This document shows positions 43,065-51,004 of a stretch of DNA of 64,000 nt, one piece after another. The translations under genes and the position numbers were made by a program. The DNA is from Paenibacillus endophyticus (GTDB taxonomy: Bacteria; Bacillota; Bacilli; Paenibacillales; Paenibacillaceae). The stretch spans positions 434,001 through 498,000 of the forward strand of contig NZ_JACHXW010000002.1 in NCBI RefSeq assembly GCF_014192395.1. The letters are read 5' to 3'. Under the pieces are notes generated by a model that saw nothing but the letters and a program-made list of their open reading frames with translations, ran no database searches and was not told where the DNA came from. Position 1 is the first letter of the stretch; each line of letters starts with the position of its first letter.

Positions 43065-43475
43065 TTAGATCCGAACATCTCCCGAGAAATGATCATAGGT
43101 GCCTGGATCAGGAAGAAATTCGTCACGGCAGTCCGCGTCCTCGTCGCGGTTGCGAAGTTCTTCATCATCAACTAGCGTCTGATCTCCGTCTATCCAATCC
43201 TCATTGACAAGATGGGCCGGAATCGCAATTGCATCTAGTGAATACGCGCTGCCCGTAACGGCATCGGCATCAATTTGAGCGTGATCCACCAGTTGTCCAC
43301 CATGCGACTGGACGATCTCAAGCGCCGAGGTCAGGTCGCTTCCCGCAGTGTGGACATGCATGCGGCTTCCATCATGGAGAACCGTCTCATAGCCGAGCTC
43401 CCTAAGCGTATCGCAGGCCAATGCAGCGCTTTGAGCGTCATTGAAATCAAATAGTAATGCGGAATTGCTGGGCAT
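43065..43475 (-). CDS. Hypothetical acidic protein, 136 aa
   Basis: A 136-residue acidic protein. The N-terminal 70 residues alternate beta and alpha in a ferredoxin-like pattern (NSALLFDFNDAQSAALACDTL, ETVLHDGSRMHVHT, LTSALEIVQSHGGQLVD), similar to short regulatory modules. The tail is Asp/Glu-rich (EDADCRDEFLPDPGTYDH). It has no signal peptide. The ATG follows AAAGGATG. It is not recognised as a named family; paralogues in Paenibacillaceae are expected but not checked. Confidence 0.75.
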   Translation of the reverse strand: MPSNSALLFDFNDAQSAALACDTLRELGYETVLHDGSRMHVHTAGSDLTSALEIVQSHGGQLVDHAQIDADAVTGSAYSLDAIAIPAHLVNEDWIDGDQTLVDDEELRNRDEDADCRDEFLPDPGTYDHFSGDVRI

Positions 43476-43579
43476 GTCCGATCATCCTTTCTAGCGTTTG
43501 GGATAGCTTGCCCAGCTATGAATCAATTATGTACTATGCATTAAAAACGCATGACAAGATATAGTCACAACTAACTATA

Positions 43580-43623
43580 TGATTATGTTAGGTTTTATGA
43601 CATAATCATTACATACGCGTATG
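43580..43623. promoter_or_regulatory. Inverted-repeat operator candidates upstream of the PAS-HTH gene
   Basis: TGATTATGT (43580-43588) and ACATAATCA (43600-43608) form an exact 9-bp inverted repeat with an 11-bp centre. Four bases on, CATACGCGTATG (43612-43623) is a perfect palindrome. Both lie within 80 bp of the PAS-HTH start codon, so autoregulation is plausible. No tested site is known to me. Confidence 0.5.
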
Positions 43624-43656
43624 CTGCATACGTGATTCGATGGGAGGGTGTCACCG

Positions 43657-44562
43657 ATGAATCATTTATTTTATTTGCTTTCAGATCCTATGCTTATCAT
43701 CGAGTCCGACGAATCCCGTTGGTCCATTCGCGATGTCAATCAAGCCTTTGCTGTTTTTTCCGGATTCAAGAAATCAGATCTTATGCTGCTTGACCCTTCT
43801 TCTCTCATCTCAACTGAGGAAAACGGCCTGACCTTCGATCAAGCTATTCACCTGCTGTCAGATGATTTCGCTATTTCTCCACTTCTGGAATGCAAGCTGG
43901 TAACCAAAGCCTCTCAGCCCGCCGATGTCCGTCTCACATGCCGTAAGCTGCAAATGGGCGAGCAAACCGTCTATGTGCTGATCTGCAAGGATATGCGCGA
44001 AGCCAAGTGGATTGATGAATATATCACTCACAAAAAAATAATGATATCGTCCCTCATCAACGAACGATACAGCATCTTAAGCCTAAAGCATTATTATGCT
44101 CCCGTGCAGCAGCCCTCGTCTTCGTACGTGAACAAGTTGATATTCGACCTTGTCGCCGAGCATGACCGAAGCAAGCTCAAGCGAGTGCTCGACTATGCCA
44201 AAAACAACCGCACGGATGAAGCCGTTGATTTTCAGCTCAAGCTCGGAGACCGCTATTACAGCGCCGAAGCGGTAATTCAGCCTTTCTATAACGGGAACCG
44301 CAGCTTCAAAAACTTCGTCGTCATTCTTACGTCTCTGAATGTGAACAACCAAGACGAGGATCCCTCCTATAAGCTCCGCATGCTCATGCTGAGCAAAAAC
44401 ATATCCGTCACCTCGCTCGCGCAATCAACCCTGATCTCCTTAACGACAATTTCCAAAATTCGCAATGGCAAAATAAAAAAGCCCCAACGCCTAACCGCGG
44501 AGCTAATCGCAGGCGAGCTGGGGGTACGGCCGGAAATGATTTGGAGCAGCTATAAGCACTAA
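43657..44562 (+). CDS. PAS-domain protein with C-terminal XRE-like HTH
   Basis: A 301-residue cytosolic protein. Residues 1-115 look like a PAS domain (LLSDPMLIIESDESRWSIRDVNQAFAVFSGFKKSDLM), and 140-235 like a second, weaker PAS. The last 65 residues are a Cro/CI-type HTH, SYKLRMLMLSKNISVTSLAQSTLISLTTISKIRNGKIKKPQ. A sensor in front of a C-terminal XRE HTH is uncommon. The ATG at 43657 follows GGGAGGG at 9 bases; a GTG at 43648 lies too close to it. A strong inverted repeat upstream suggests it controls itself. The signal sensed is unknown. Confidence 0.8.
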   Translation: MNHLFYLLSDPMLIIESDESRWSIRDVNQAFAVFSGFKKSDLMLLDPSSLISTEENGLTFDQAIHLLSDDFAISPLLECKLVTKASQPADVRLTCRKLQMGEQTVYVLICKDMREAKWIDEYITHKKIMISSLINERYSILSLKHYYAPVQQPSSSYVNKLIFDLVAEHDRSKLKRVLDYAKNNRTDEAVDFQLKLGDRYYSAEAVIQPFYNGNRSFKNFVVILTSLNVNNQDEDPSYKLRMLMLSKNISVTSLAQSTLISLTTISKIRNGKIKKPQRLTAELIAGELGVRPEMIWSSYKH

Positions 44563-44621
44563 TCGCTGCTTCATTCTTTCTTGACACCTTAAACCTTCAA
44601 GCAGCGGCTTTTTGAAAATAA

Positions 44622-44668
44622 CAAAAAAAGAGCGGTCTGTCTCTGTTGAGACAAGCCGCTCTTTGCTA
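44622..44668 (-). terminator. Terminator of the xylAB operon
   Basis: On the minus strand AAAGAGCGGCTTGTCTC and GAGACAGACCGCTCTTT form a hairpin followed by TTTT and T-rich sequence. It directly follows the xylB stop and may also end the PAS-HTH transcript from the other side. Confidence 0.88.
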
Positions 44669-44669
44669 T

Positions 44670-46166
44670 TTATCCGCGATATGGCGCCAATGCTTCGTTC
44701 AGTGATTTGGTTTGCTCGTAAACCTGCTGATATACGTTGAAGATACCCGCATAAGCAGCAACTGCCTCTGGATTCGGAGAATACGATTCCGCATGCTTCA
44801 CGAATTTGTCCGCGCAAGCTTCCAAACTCTCGAACCATTCGGAGCCGTAGGCTGCCAGCATAGCCGCACCGAGTCCCGGCCCCTGCTCATTCGCAAGCGA
44901 AACGACCTTCGCATCAAAGATGTCTGCCTGCATTTGCAGCCAAACCGGATTCTGAGCGCCGCCGCCGATCGAAATGATGGTGTCGACCTTTTTGCCCGCT
45001 TTCCTGAACATATCAACCGACTCATTAAGCGAGAACGTGATGCCCTCCATAACCGCACGGGCAAAATGAATCCGCTCATGCGAGCCGTCTATGCCGATAA
45101 AGCTTGCACGGATAACGGAATCCGGATGCGGAGTACGCTCTCCGACGAGATACGGAGTAAACAGCAGTCCGCCTGCTCCCGGCTTCACGCCGCCAACGCC
45201 TTCAAGCAATTGGTCAAAGGATTCGTTTGGCGCGAATGTTTTCTTGAACCAGCTTAAGCTATAGCCTGCAGCCAGTGTAACGCCCATGACATAGAAAGAG
45301 TCTTCCTTGCCGTGGTTGAAGAAATGAACCTTGCCCGCAAAGTCCTTCGACTTGTCATTCTCGTACGAGAGAATGACACCTGAAGTACCGATGCTGCACA
45401 GCGTCAAGCCTTCGGACAGAATGCCCGAGCCAATCGCTCCGCATGCATTGTCGGCACCGCCGGCAAACACTTTCGTAGTGGCCGGGAGTCCGGTACTTTC
45501 GATGAACTCCGGCAATAAGTTACCGACCAGGCCGTGGGATTCCACTAATGGCGGACAGAAGCTCGCTGGAAGCTCAAATGCTTCAAGCACCTCGCCGCTC
45601 CAGGCTTTTCCAGCTACGTCAAGCAGCAGCGTGCCTGCCGCATCGGAATAATCCATATGCAACTCGCCCGTTAACCGATAACGCAGGTAATCCTTCGGAA
45701 GAAGGAACAGCTTTGCTTTCGCAAAGGCTTCCGGCTCATTCTCGCGCACCCAAAGGATCTTAGGGAGCGTAAAGCCCTCCAGAGCAGGATTGCGCGTAAT
45801 GCTAAGCAGCTTGTCGCCAAGCTTTTGCTCAATGTCGCGGCATTGTCCCGTCGTACGAGTATCGTTCCAAAGGATAGCGTTGCGAATCGGATTGCCATCG
45901 CCATCGAGCAGCACAAGTCCATGCATTTGACCGGAGAAGCTAATTCCTTCAATCTTGCCGGCATCTATGCCTGCAGCGGATGTCAGCTCTCTCAACGCCT
46001 CTACCGTTCCTTCAACCCAATCATCTGCACGCTGCTCACTCCAGCCGGTGTGTTCATGGAACAGCGGGTAGCTGCGGGATGCTTCCCCAGCCACCGTGCC
46101 GTTCTTATCAACGAGAAGCACCTTTACGGCGCTCGTACCCAAATCTATCCCGATTACGTAACTCAT
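44670..46166 (-). CDS. xylB: Xylulokinase XylB
   Basis: A 498-residue FGGY-family kinase that phosphorylates D-xylulose with ATP. It has YVIGIDLGTSAVKVLLVDKNG at the N-terminus, FSGQMHGLVLLD with the conserved M-H-G of xylulokinases, WNDTRT, and SIGTSGVI for phosphate binding. Near the end are TPYLVGERTPHPD and IISIGGGAQNPVWLQMQADI, the C-terminal FGGY signature. Length is typical. It lies 20 bp after xylA and shares its promoter. Confidence 0.96.
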   Translation of the reverse strand: MSYVIGIDLGTSAVKVLLVDKNGTVAGEASRSYPLFHEHTGWSEQRADDWVEGTVEALRELTSAAGIDAGKIEGISFSGQMHGLVLLDGDGNPIRNAILWNDTRTTGQCRDIEQKLGDKLLSITRNPALEGFTLPKILWVRENEPEAFAKAKLFLLPKDYLRYRLTGELHMDYSDAAGTLLLDVAGKAWSGEVLEAFELPASFCPPLVESHGLVGNLLPEFIESTGLPATTKVFAGGADNACGAIGSGILSEGLTLCSIGTSGVILSYENDKSKDFAGKVHFFNHGKEDSFYVMGVTLAAGYSLSWFKKTFAPNESFDQLLEGVGGVKPGAGGLLFTPYLVGERTPHPDSVIRASFIGIDGSHERIHFARAVMEGITFSLNESVDMFRKAGKKVDTIISIGGGAQNPVWLQMQADIFDAKVVSLANEQGPGLGAAMLAAYGSEWFESLEACADKFVKHAESYSPNPEAVAAYAGIFNVYQQVYEQTKSLNEALAPYRG

Positions 46167-46186
46167 ATGCTCAAAAGCCTCCCGAC

Positions 46187-47500
46187 TTAAACGCTGAAAA
46201 TAACTTCGCTCAAGATCAGGCTGATGCGCTCTTGGCGGCCTGATTCGTTTTTGATCGGGTTGTTTTGAAGCGCATATTGCTCAAGCGACGCAAGCGTTGC
46301 TTTGCCCGATACGATTTCTGCGCCGATGCCTTCTTTGAAGCTGCGGTAACGGTTGTCAACGATATTGTCGAGAATTTTCTCTTCCGTAAGCTTGGCTGCC
46401 GCTTTAAGACCCCAAGCGAAGCTGTCCATGCCTGCGATATGGCCTAGGAACAGATCTTCCGCTTCGAATGAGCCGCGACGGACCTTCGCGTCAAAGTTAA
46501 TTCCGCCGCGGCCGATGCCGCCTGCTTTCAATACTTCAAACATCGTTAGCGTTGTGGAGTACAGATCAACCGGGAACTCATCCGTATCCCAGCCTAGCAG
46601 CAAGTCGCCTTGGTTCGCATCAAGCGATCCCAGCACGCCGTTGATTGCAGCCGTACGGATCTCGTGCTCGAATGTATGACCGGCAAGCGTTGCGTGGTTC
46701 GCTTCAAGGTTAAGCTTGAAGTGGTCTTTCAAGCCGTATTTTTGCAAGAATGAGATCGTTGTTGCCGCGTCGAAGTCGTATTGGTGCTTCGTTGGCTCTT
46801 TCGGTTTAGGCTCGATCAGGAATTGCGCATCGAATCCAATTTCATTCGCATATGCGATTGCCATATGGTACAAGCGAGCAAGGTTATCAAGCTCAAAGCC
46901 CATATCCGTGTTAAGAAGTGTATCGTAGCCTTCGCGGCCGCCCCAGAAAACATAGTTTTCCGCGCCAAGCTCTTTGCCGACTTCTAGGCCTTTCTTTACT
47001 TGTGCAGCTGCATAAGCATAAACATCGGCGTTAACCGCTGTTCCTGCACCGTGCACGAAGCGCGGGTTCGAGAACATGTTAACCGTGTTCCAAAGCAGCT
47101 TCTTGCCAGAGGATTTCATGTTGTCCTTCATTAGTTCAACGATAACATCCAGGTTCTTGTTCGTTTCTTGCAGCGTTGCGCCTTCTGGAGCGATGTCCAC
47201 GTCGTGGAACGCGAAGTAAGGCACGTTCAATTTGTTCAAAAATTCAAAGTTAGCCTCTACGCGAGCTTTCGCACGGTCAAGCCCGTTATATTGATCCCAG
47301 CCGCGAACCATAGTCGGTGCGCCGAACGGGTCTGTACCGTTAGCGTTGAATGTATGCCAGTAAGCAACAGCGAAGCGAAGATGCTCTTCCATCGTTTTGC
47401 CTAGAATGACTTGTTTAGGATCATAATGTTTGAATGCCAGCGGATTATCGGAACCTTTACCTTCAAACTGGATCGTGTTGATTTCTTTGAAATAACTCAT
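46187..47500 (-). CDS. xylA: Xylose isomerase XylA
   Basis: A 437-residue TIM-barrel enzyme that converts D-xylose to D-xylulose. It has [11 protein letters not shown] with the catalytic His, [37 protein letters not shown] with the metal Glu/Lys, [18 protein letters not shown] and GLDANQ-type residues ([21 protein letters not shown]). This is the class II (long) form. It starts after AAGGAGG at 9 bases. It is first in xylAB and controlled by the divergent XylR through xylO. Confidence 0.97.
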   Translation of the reverse strand: MSYFKEINTIQFEGKGSDNPLAFKHYDPKQVILGKTMEEHLRFAVAYWHTFNANGTDPFGAPTMVRGWDQYNGLDRAKARVEANFEFLNKLNVPYFAFHDVDIAPEGATLQETNKNLDVIVELMKDNMKSSGKKLLWNTVNMFSNPRFVHGAGTAVNADVYAYAAAQVKKGLEVGKELGAENYVFWGGREGYDTLLNTDMGFELDNLARLYHMAIAYANEIGFDAQFLIEPKPKEPTKHQYDFDAATTISFLQKYGLKDHFKLNLEANHATLAGHTFEHEIRTAAINGVLGSLDANQGDLLLGWDTDEFPVDLYSTTLTMFEVLKAGGIGRGGINFDAKVRRGSFEAEDLFLGHIAGMDSFAWGLKAAAKLTEEKILDNIVDNRYRSFKEGIGAEIVSGKATLASLEQYALQNNPIKNESGRQERISLILSEVIFSV

Positions 47501-47537
47501 AGAAATTGAAATCCTCCTTATCGGAATTCGATATTTT

Positions 47538-47551
47538 TGTTAGTGCTTACA
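47538..47551 (-). promoter_or_regulatory. CcpA cre-like site in the xylA leader
   Basis: On the minus strand TGTAAGCACTAACA fits the catabolite response element pattern TGNAANCGNNNNCA except for A in place of the central G. It lies between xylO and the xylA start, where CcpA would block transcription. The match is by eye. Confidence 0.55.
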
Positions 47552-47571
47552 TTTAGAATAACATGCCTTAA

Positions 47572-47598
47572 CTTAGTTTGTCTATTAAACAAACTAAG
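47572..47598. promoter_or_regulatory. xylO operator (XylR binding site)
   Basis: CTTAGTTTGT and ACAAACTAAG form an exact inverted repeat with a 7-bp centre, closely matching the Bacillus XylR operator (TTAGTTTGT...ACAAACTAA). It overlaps a possible xylA promoter read on the minus strand (TTTAAC, 17 bases, TTAATA), which is the usual position for repression. Confidence 0.88.
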
Positions 47599-47729
47599 TT
47601 TTTATGTTAAACTAATCGTACCTTGCATTTTTGTGCATCGCCGTATTCAGTATGCGAAGCCAGCAAGCCGTATATTCGACATTTCGTGATACAATGATAG
47701 ATATTGTGACTTGGACGGAGGCTTATTTT

Positions 47730-48959
47730 TTGAAAATCAAACCAACAGGAGACTTAGCGCTCATCAAAAAGATCAATACGGCCATCGTGCTCGAAGCCGT
47801 ACTGAAGCATGCCCCGCTCTCGCGGGCGCAAATATCCGAGCTGACTGGGCTTAACAAAGCGACTGTGTCAAGCTTGGTCCAGGACTTAATCGACAGCCAT
47901 CTCGTTCTCGAGAATGGACCCGGACAATCGAGCGGAGGGCGCAAGCCCGTCATGCTGCTATTCAACGGTACGGCTGGCTATGCGGTAGGCATAGACCTTG
48001 GCGTTAATTATATCCGCGGTATGCTTGTAGACATGGAAGGCAATGTCATTGCCGAGCTTCAGCGAGGACTCAAGCAGAATTCCGAGCAGCAGCGAGGACT
48101 CGATCTGCAGAATGCCGAGCTGCAGCGTGGACTCAATCTGCAGAATGCCGAGCAGGCAATCGACCAGCTAACATCCTGCATCGAGCTGTTGATAAAAGAA
48201 GCTCCCAATAGTCCATATGGCATCGTAGGAATAGGGGTTGGCGTTCCCGGGATCGTAGACGACAACGGCACTATCCTTTTCGCTCCCAATTTGAAATGGC
48301 GTCAGGTTGAGCTGCAGAAGCAGCTTGAGGAGCGCTTTGGCCTGCCTGTTACGATCGACAACGAAGCAAATGCAGGTGCGCAGGGCGAGCAGAAGTACGG
48401 AGCAGGCCGCGGCATCCCCAATCAAATTTATGTAAGTGTGGGTATCGGAATCGGAACAGGAATTATACTGAATAAAGAGCTCTATAAAGGGACTTCGGGT
48501 TTTTCCGGCGAGCTCGGGCATCTCTCGATTGAGTATGACGGCAAACCCTGCAGCTGCGGGAACAGGGGCTGTTGGGAATTGTATGCATCTGAAAATGCGC
48601 TGCTTGAGCGTGCTTCCTTACTCGGCTATGAAAGCCTCGAGGAGTTATTGGAAGCAGCTGCCGAGGACGATGAACGCGTCGTGGCGCTCATTCGCTCCAT
48701 TGGCGATTATTTAGGCGCTGGCATTGCCAATATTGTCAACGTCTTTAATCCTGACGTGGTCATCATCGGCAATCGTATGAGCCGCGCGGCGCAGTGGCTG
48801 GAACCTGCTGTGCAAGCAGCCGTTGACCAGCGTACGCTGCCCTATCACCGCGAGCGGATGCGAATATTATTCGCTGAGCTTAAAGATCAATCCGCCGTGC
48901 GTGGTGCCGCTTATTACGCGATCAGCACGTTTTTCTCCAAAATAAAAAGCGGACAATAG
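47730..48959 (+). CDS. xylR: Xylose repressor XylR (ROK family) with an internal repeat insert
   Basis: A 409-residue ROK-family repressor. The N-terminal winged HTH is LIKKINTAIVLEAVLKHAPLSRAQISELTGLNKATVSSLV, as in Bacillus XylR. The ROK domain has AVGIDLGVNYIRGMLVD, GVGVPGIVDDNG, DNEANAGAQGEQKYGAG, and the zinc motif CSCGNRGCWELYAS. Between EGNVIAEL and IDQLTSCIE lies a 32-residue stretch of three direct repeats (QRGL-x-QN-x-E type). The TTG at 47730 follows GGAGG at 8 bases; an upstream ATG-less extension to 47631 is rejected. It is divergent from xylA with xylO between, so it releases xylAB in the presence of xylose. Confidence 0.93.
   Translation: MKIKPTGDLALIKKINTAIVLEAVLKHAPLSRAQISELTGLNKATVSSLVQDLIDSHLVLENGPGQSSGGRKPVMLLFNGTAGYAVGIDLGVNYIRGMLVDMEGNVIAELQRGLKQNSEQQRGLDLQNAELQRGLNLQNAEQAIDQLTSCIELLIKEAPNSPYGIVGIGVGVPGIVDDNGTILFAPNLKWRQVELQKQLEERFGLPVTIDNEANAGAQGEQKYGAGRGIPNQIYVSVGIGIGTGIILNKELYKGTSGFSGELGHLSIEYDGKPCSCGNRGCWELYASENALLERASLLGYESLEELLEAAAEDDERVVALIRSIGDYLGAGIANIVNVFNPDVVIIGNRMSRAAQWLEPAVQAAVDQRTLPYHRERMRILFAELKDQSAVRGAAYYAISTFFSKIKSGQ
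48060..48155 (+). repeat. In-frame tandem repeat inside xylR (30+33+33 bp)
   Basis: Three units start with CAGCGAGGACTC or CAGCGTGGACTC and encode QRGLKQNSEQ, QRGLDLQNAEL and QRGLNLQNAEQ. All lengths are multiples of three, so the frame is kept. The insert sits after the first strand pair of the ROK domain and probably extends a surface helix. Confidence 0.85.
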
Positions 48960-49012
48960 GTATGCTCCTCGTGGTTAGCGAGTAACCTAGCTTTGCCTGG
49001 GCTATTGTTGAA

Positions 49013-50889
49013 GTTACGCTGCAGAAAGTACAATAGAAACCTCACACATGTCAGTATCCGAGGGGCTACGTTGTACAAAGTACAACGAAAACCGGGAATT
49101 CCGCTGAAACAAACTAGAATCTGTCCATTTCATTGCAGAAACTGCAATGTAGCGTAGGTGTTGGCTTGCTAATTGGTCATTCTACTGTAGAAAGTGCAAT
49201 GTAGCGCGGACGTTACTGGGTATATCCGAGTTGCCTCTCATCGTCTGCACCATCTCTGGGTAGCTACACTGCAGAAAGTGCAATAGAAGCCTCATACGTG
49301 TCAGTATCCAAGGGGCTATGTTGTACAAAATACAACGAAAACCGGGAATTCCGTTGAAACAAACTAGAATCTGCTCATTTCATTGCAGAAACTGCAATGT
49401 AGAGTAGGTGTTGGCTTGCTAATTGGTCATTCTACTGTAGAAAGTGCAATGTAGAGTGGGGGTTGCCTGCTAATTGGTCATTCTACTGCAGAAACTGCAA
49501 CGTAGCGCGGACGTTACTGGGTATATCCGAGTTGCCTCGTTTGGTCTGCACCATCTGGGAAGCTACGCTGTAGAAAGTACAATAGAAACCTCACACGTGT
49601 CAGTATCCGAGGGGCTACGTTGTACAAAGTACAACGAAAACCGGAAATTTCGCTGAAACAAACTAGAATCTGCTCATTTCATTGCAGAAACTGCAATGTA
49701 GCGTAGGTGTTGGTGTGCTAATTGGTCATTTTACTGTAGAAAGTGCAATGTAGAGTGGGGGTTGCCTGCTAATTGGTCATTCTACTGCAGAAGCTGCAAC
49801 GTATCGCTGACGTTACTGGGTATATCCGAGTTGCCTCGTTTGGTCTGCACCATCTGGGAAGCTACGCTGCAGTAAATTTCATTGCAGAATCTGCAATGTA
49901 GCGTGGGGGTTGGTGTGCTATTTGGTCATTCTACTGTAGAAAGTGCAACGTAGGGCGGACCTTACTGGGTATATCCGAGTTGCCTCGTTTGGTCTGCACC
50001 ATTTGGGAAGCTACGCTGCAGAAAGTACAATAGAAACCTCACACATGTCAGTATCCGAGGGGCTACATTGTACAAAGTACAACGAAAACCGGGAATTCCG
50101 CTGAAACAAACTAGAATCTGTCCATTTCATTGCAGAAACTGCTATGTAGAGTAGGTGTTGGCTTGCTAATTGGTCATTCTACTGTAGAAAGTGCAATGTA
50201 GTGTGGGTGTTGGTTTGCTAATGGTCATTCTACTGTAGAAACTGCAATGTATCGCGGACGTTACTGGGTATATCCGAGTTGCCTCGTTTGGTCTGCACCA
50301 TCTGGGAAGCTACGCTGCAGAAAGTGCAATAGAAACCTCACACGTGTCAGTATCCGTGGGACTACGTTGTACAAAGTACAACGAAAACCGGAAATTCCAC
50401 TGAAACAAACTAGAATCTGCTCATTTCATTGCAGAAACTGCAATGTAGCGTGGGTGTTGGTGTGCTAATTGGTCATTCTACTGTAGAAAGTGCACTGTAG
50501 GGTGGGGGTTGCCTGCTAATTGGTCATTCTACTGCAGAAGCTGCAACGTATCGCGGACGTTACTGGGTATATGCGAGTTGCCTCGCATGGTCTGCACCAT
50601 CTGGGTAGCTACGCTGCAGAAAGTGCAATAGAAACCTCACACGAGTCAGTATCCAAGGGGCTACGTTGTACAAAGTACAACGAAAACCGGAAATTTCGCT
50701 GATACAAACTAGAATCTGTCCATTTCACTGCAGGAACTGCAATGTAGAGTGGGTGTTGGTGTGCTAATTGGTCATTCTACTGTAGAAAGTGCAACGTAGG
50801 GCGGACCTTACTGCGTATATCCGAGTTGCCTCGTATGATCCGCACCATCTGGATAGCTCTACGCTGCAGTAAGTACAATAGATACCTCA
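49013..50889. repeat. Higher-order tandem array with 31 short inverted-repeat cores
   Basis: About 1.9 kb of non-coding DNA is built from a unit of 299 bp starting at 49263, 49562, 49861, 50010, 50309 and 50608, with shortened units at 49013 (250 bp), 49861 (149 bp), 50608 (248 bp) and a stub at 50856. A full unit holds five cores, A to E, with spacings of about 52, 62, 52 and 51 bp, then an 82-bp stretch to the next A. Every core is a 15-mer of the form YTGYASAAASTRCAA, for example TTGTACAAAGTACAA (B, perfect) and CTGCAGAAACTGCAA (E, perfect). Cores A and D are imperfect. The D and E segments share GCTAATTGGTCATTCTACTG, so E arose from D or the reverse. No start signals for genes are seen. 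It fills the gap between xylR and the giant surface-protein gene. Confidence 0.92.
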
Positions 50890-50928
50890 TTAGTATTTTC
50901 ATTAACATTCAATTTGAAATACAAACAG

Positions 50929-50966
50929 GAAAAGACCGGAAGCTCCCATACTCCGGCCTTTCCTCT
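50929..50966 (-). terminator. Probable terminator of the giant surface-protein operon
   Basis: On the minus strand AAAGGCCGGA and TCCGGTCTTTT pair around a 10-base loop and are followed by CCTG. It lies 39 bp past the stop of the giant gene. The T-run is short but the position is right. Confidence 0.65.
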
Positions 50967-51004
50967 ATTCGGTATTATCTTTTATAATCTGGTACGAAGC
51001 ATTG

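Noticed and set aside
44712..45257. A 181-codon plus-strand frame
   Set aside because: It is antisense to xylB, whose identity is certain.
49474..50702. Short plus-strand reading frames of 60-73 codons inside the repeat array
   Set aside because: They are repeated copies of the same translated repeat, have no ribosome binding sites and start at different points of the unit.
49013..50889. CRISPR array
   Set aside because: The sequence between cores is itself repeated from unit to unit, so there are no unique spacers, and no cas genes are present.
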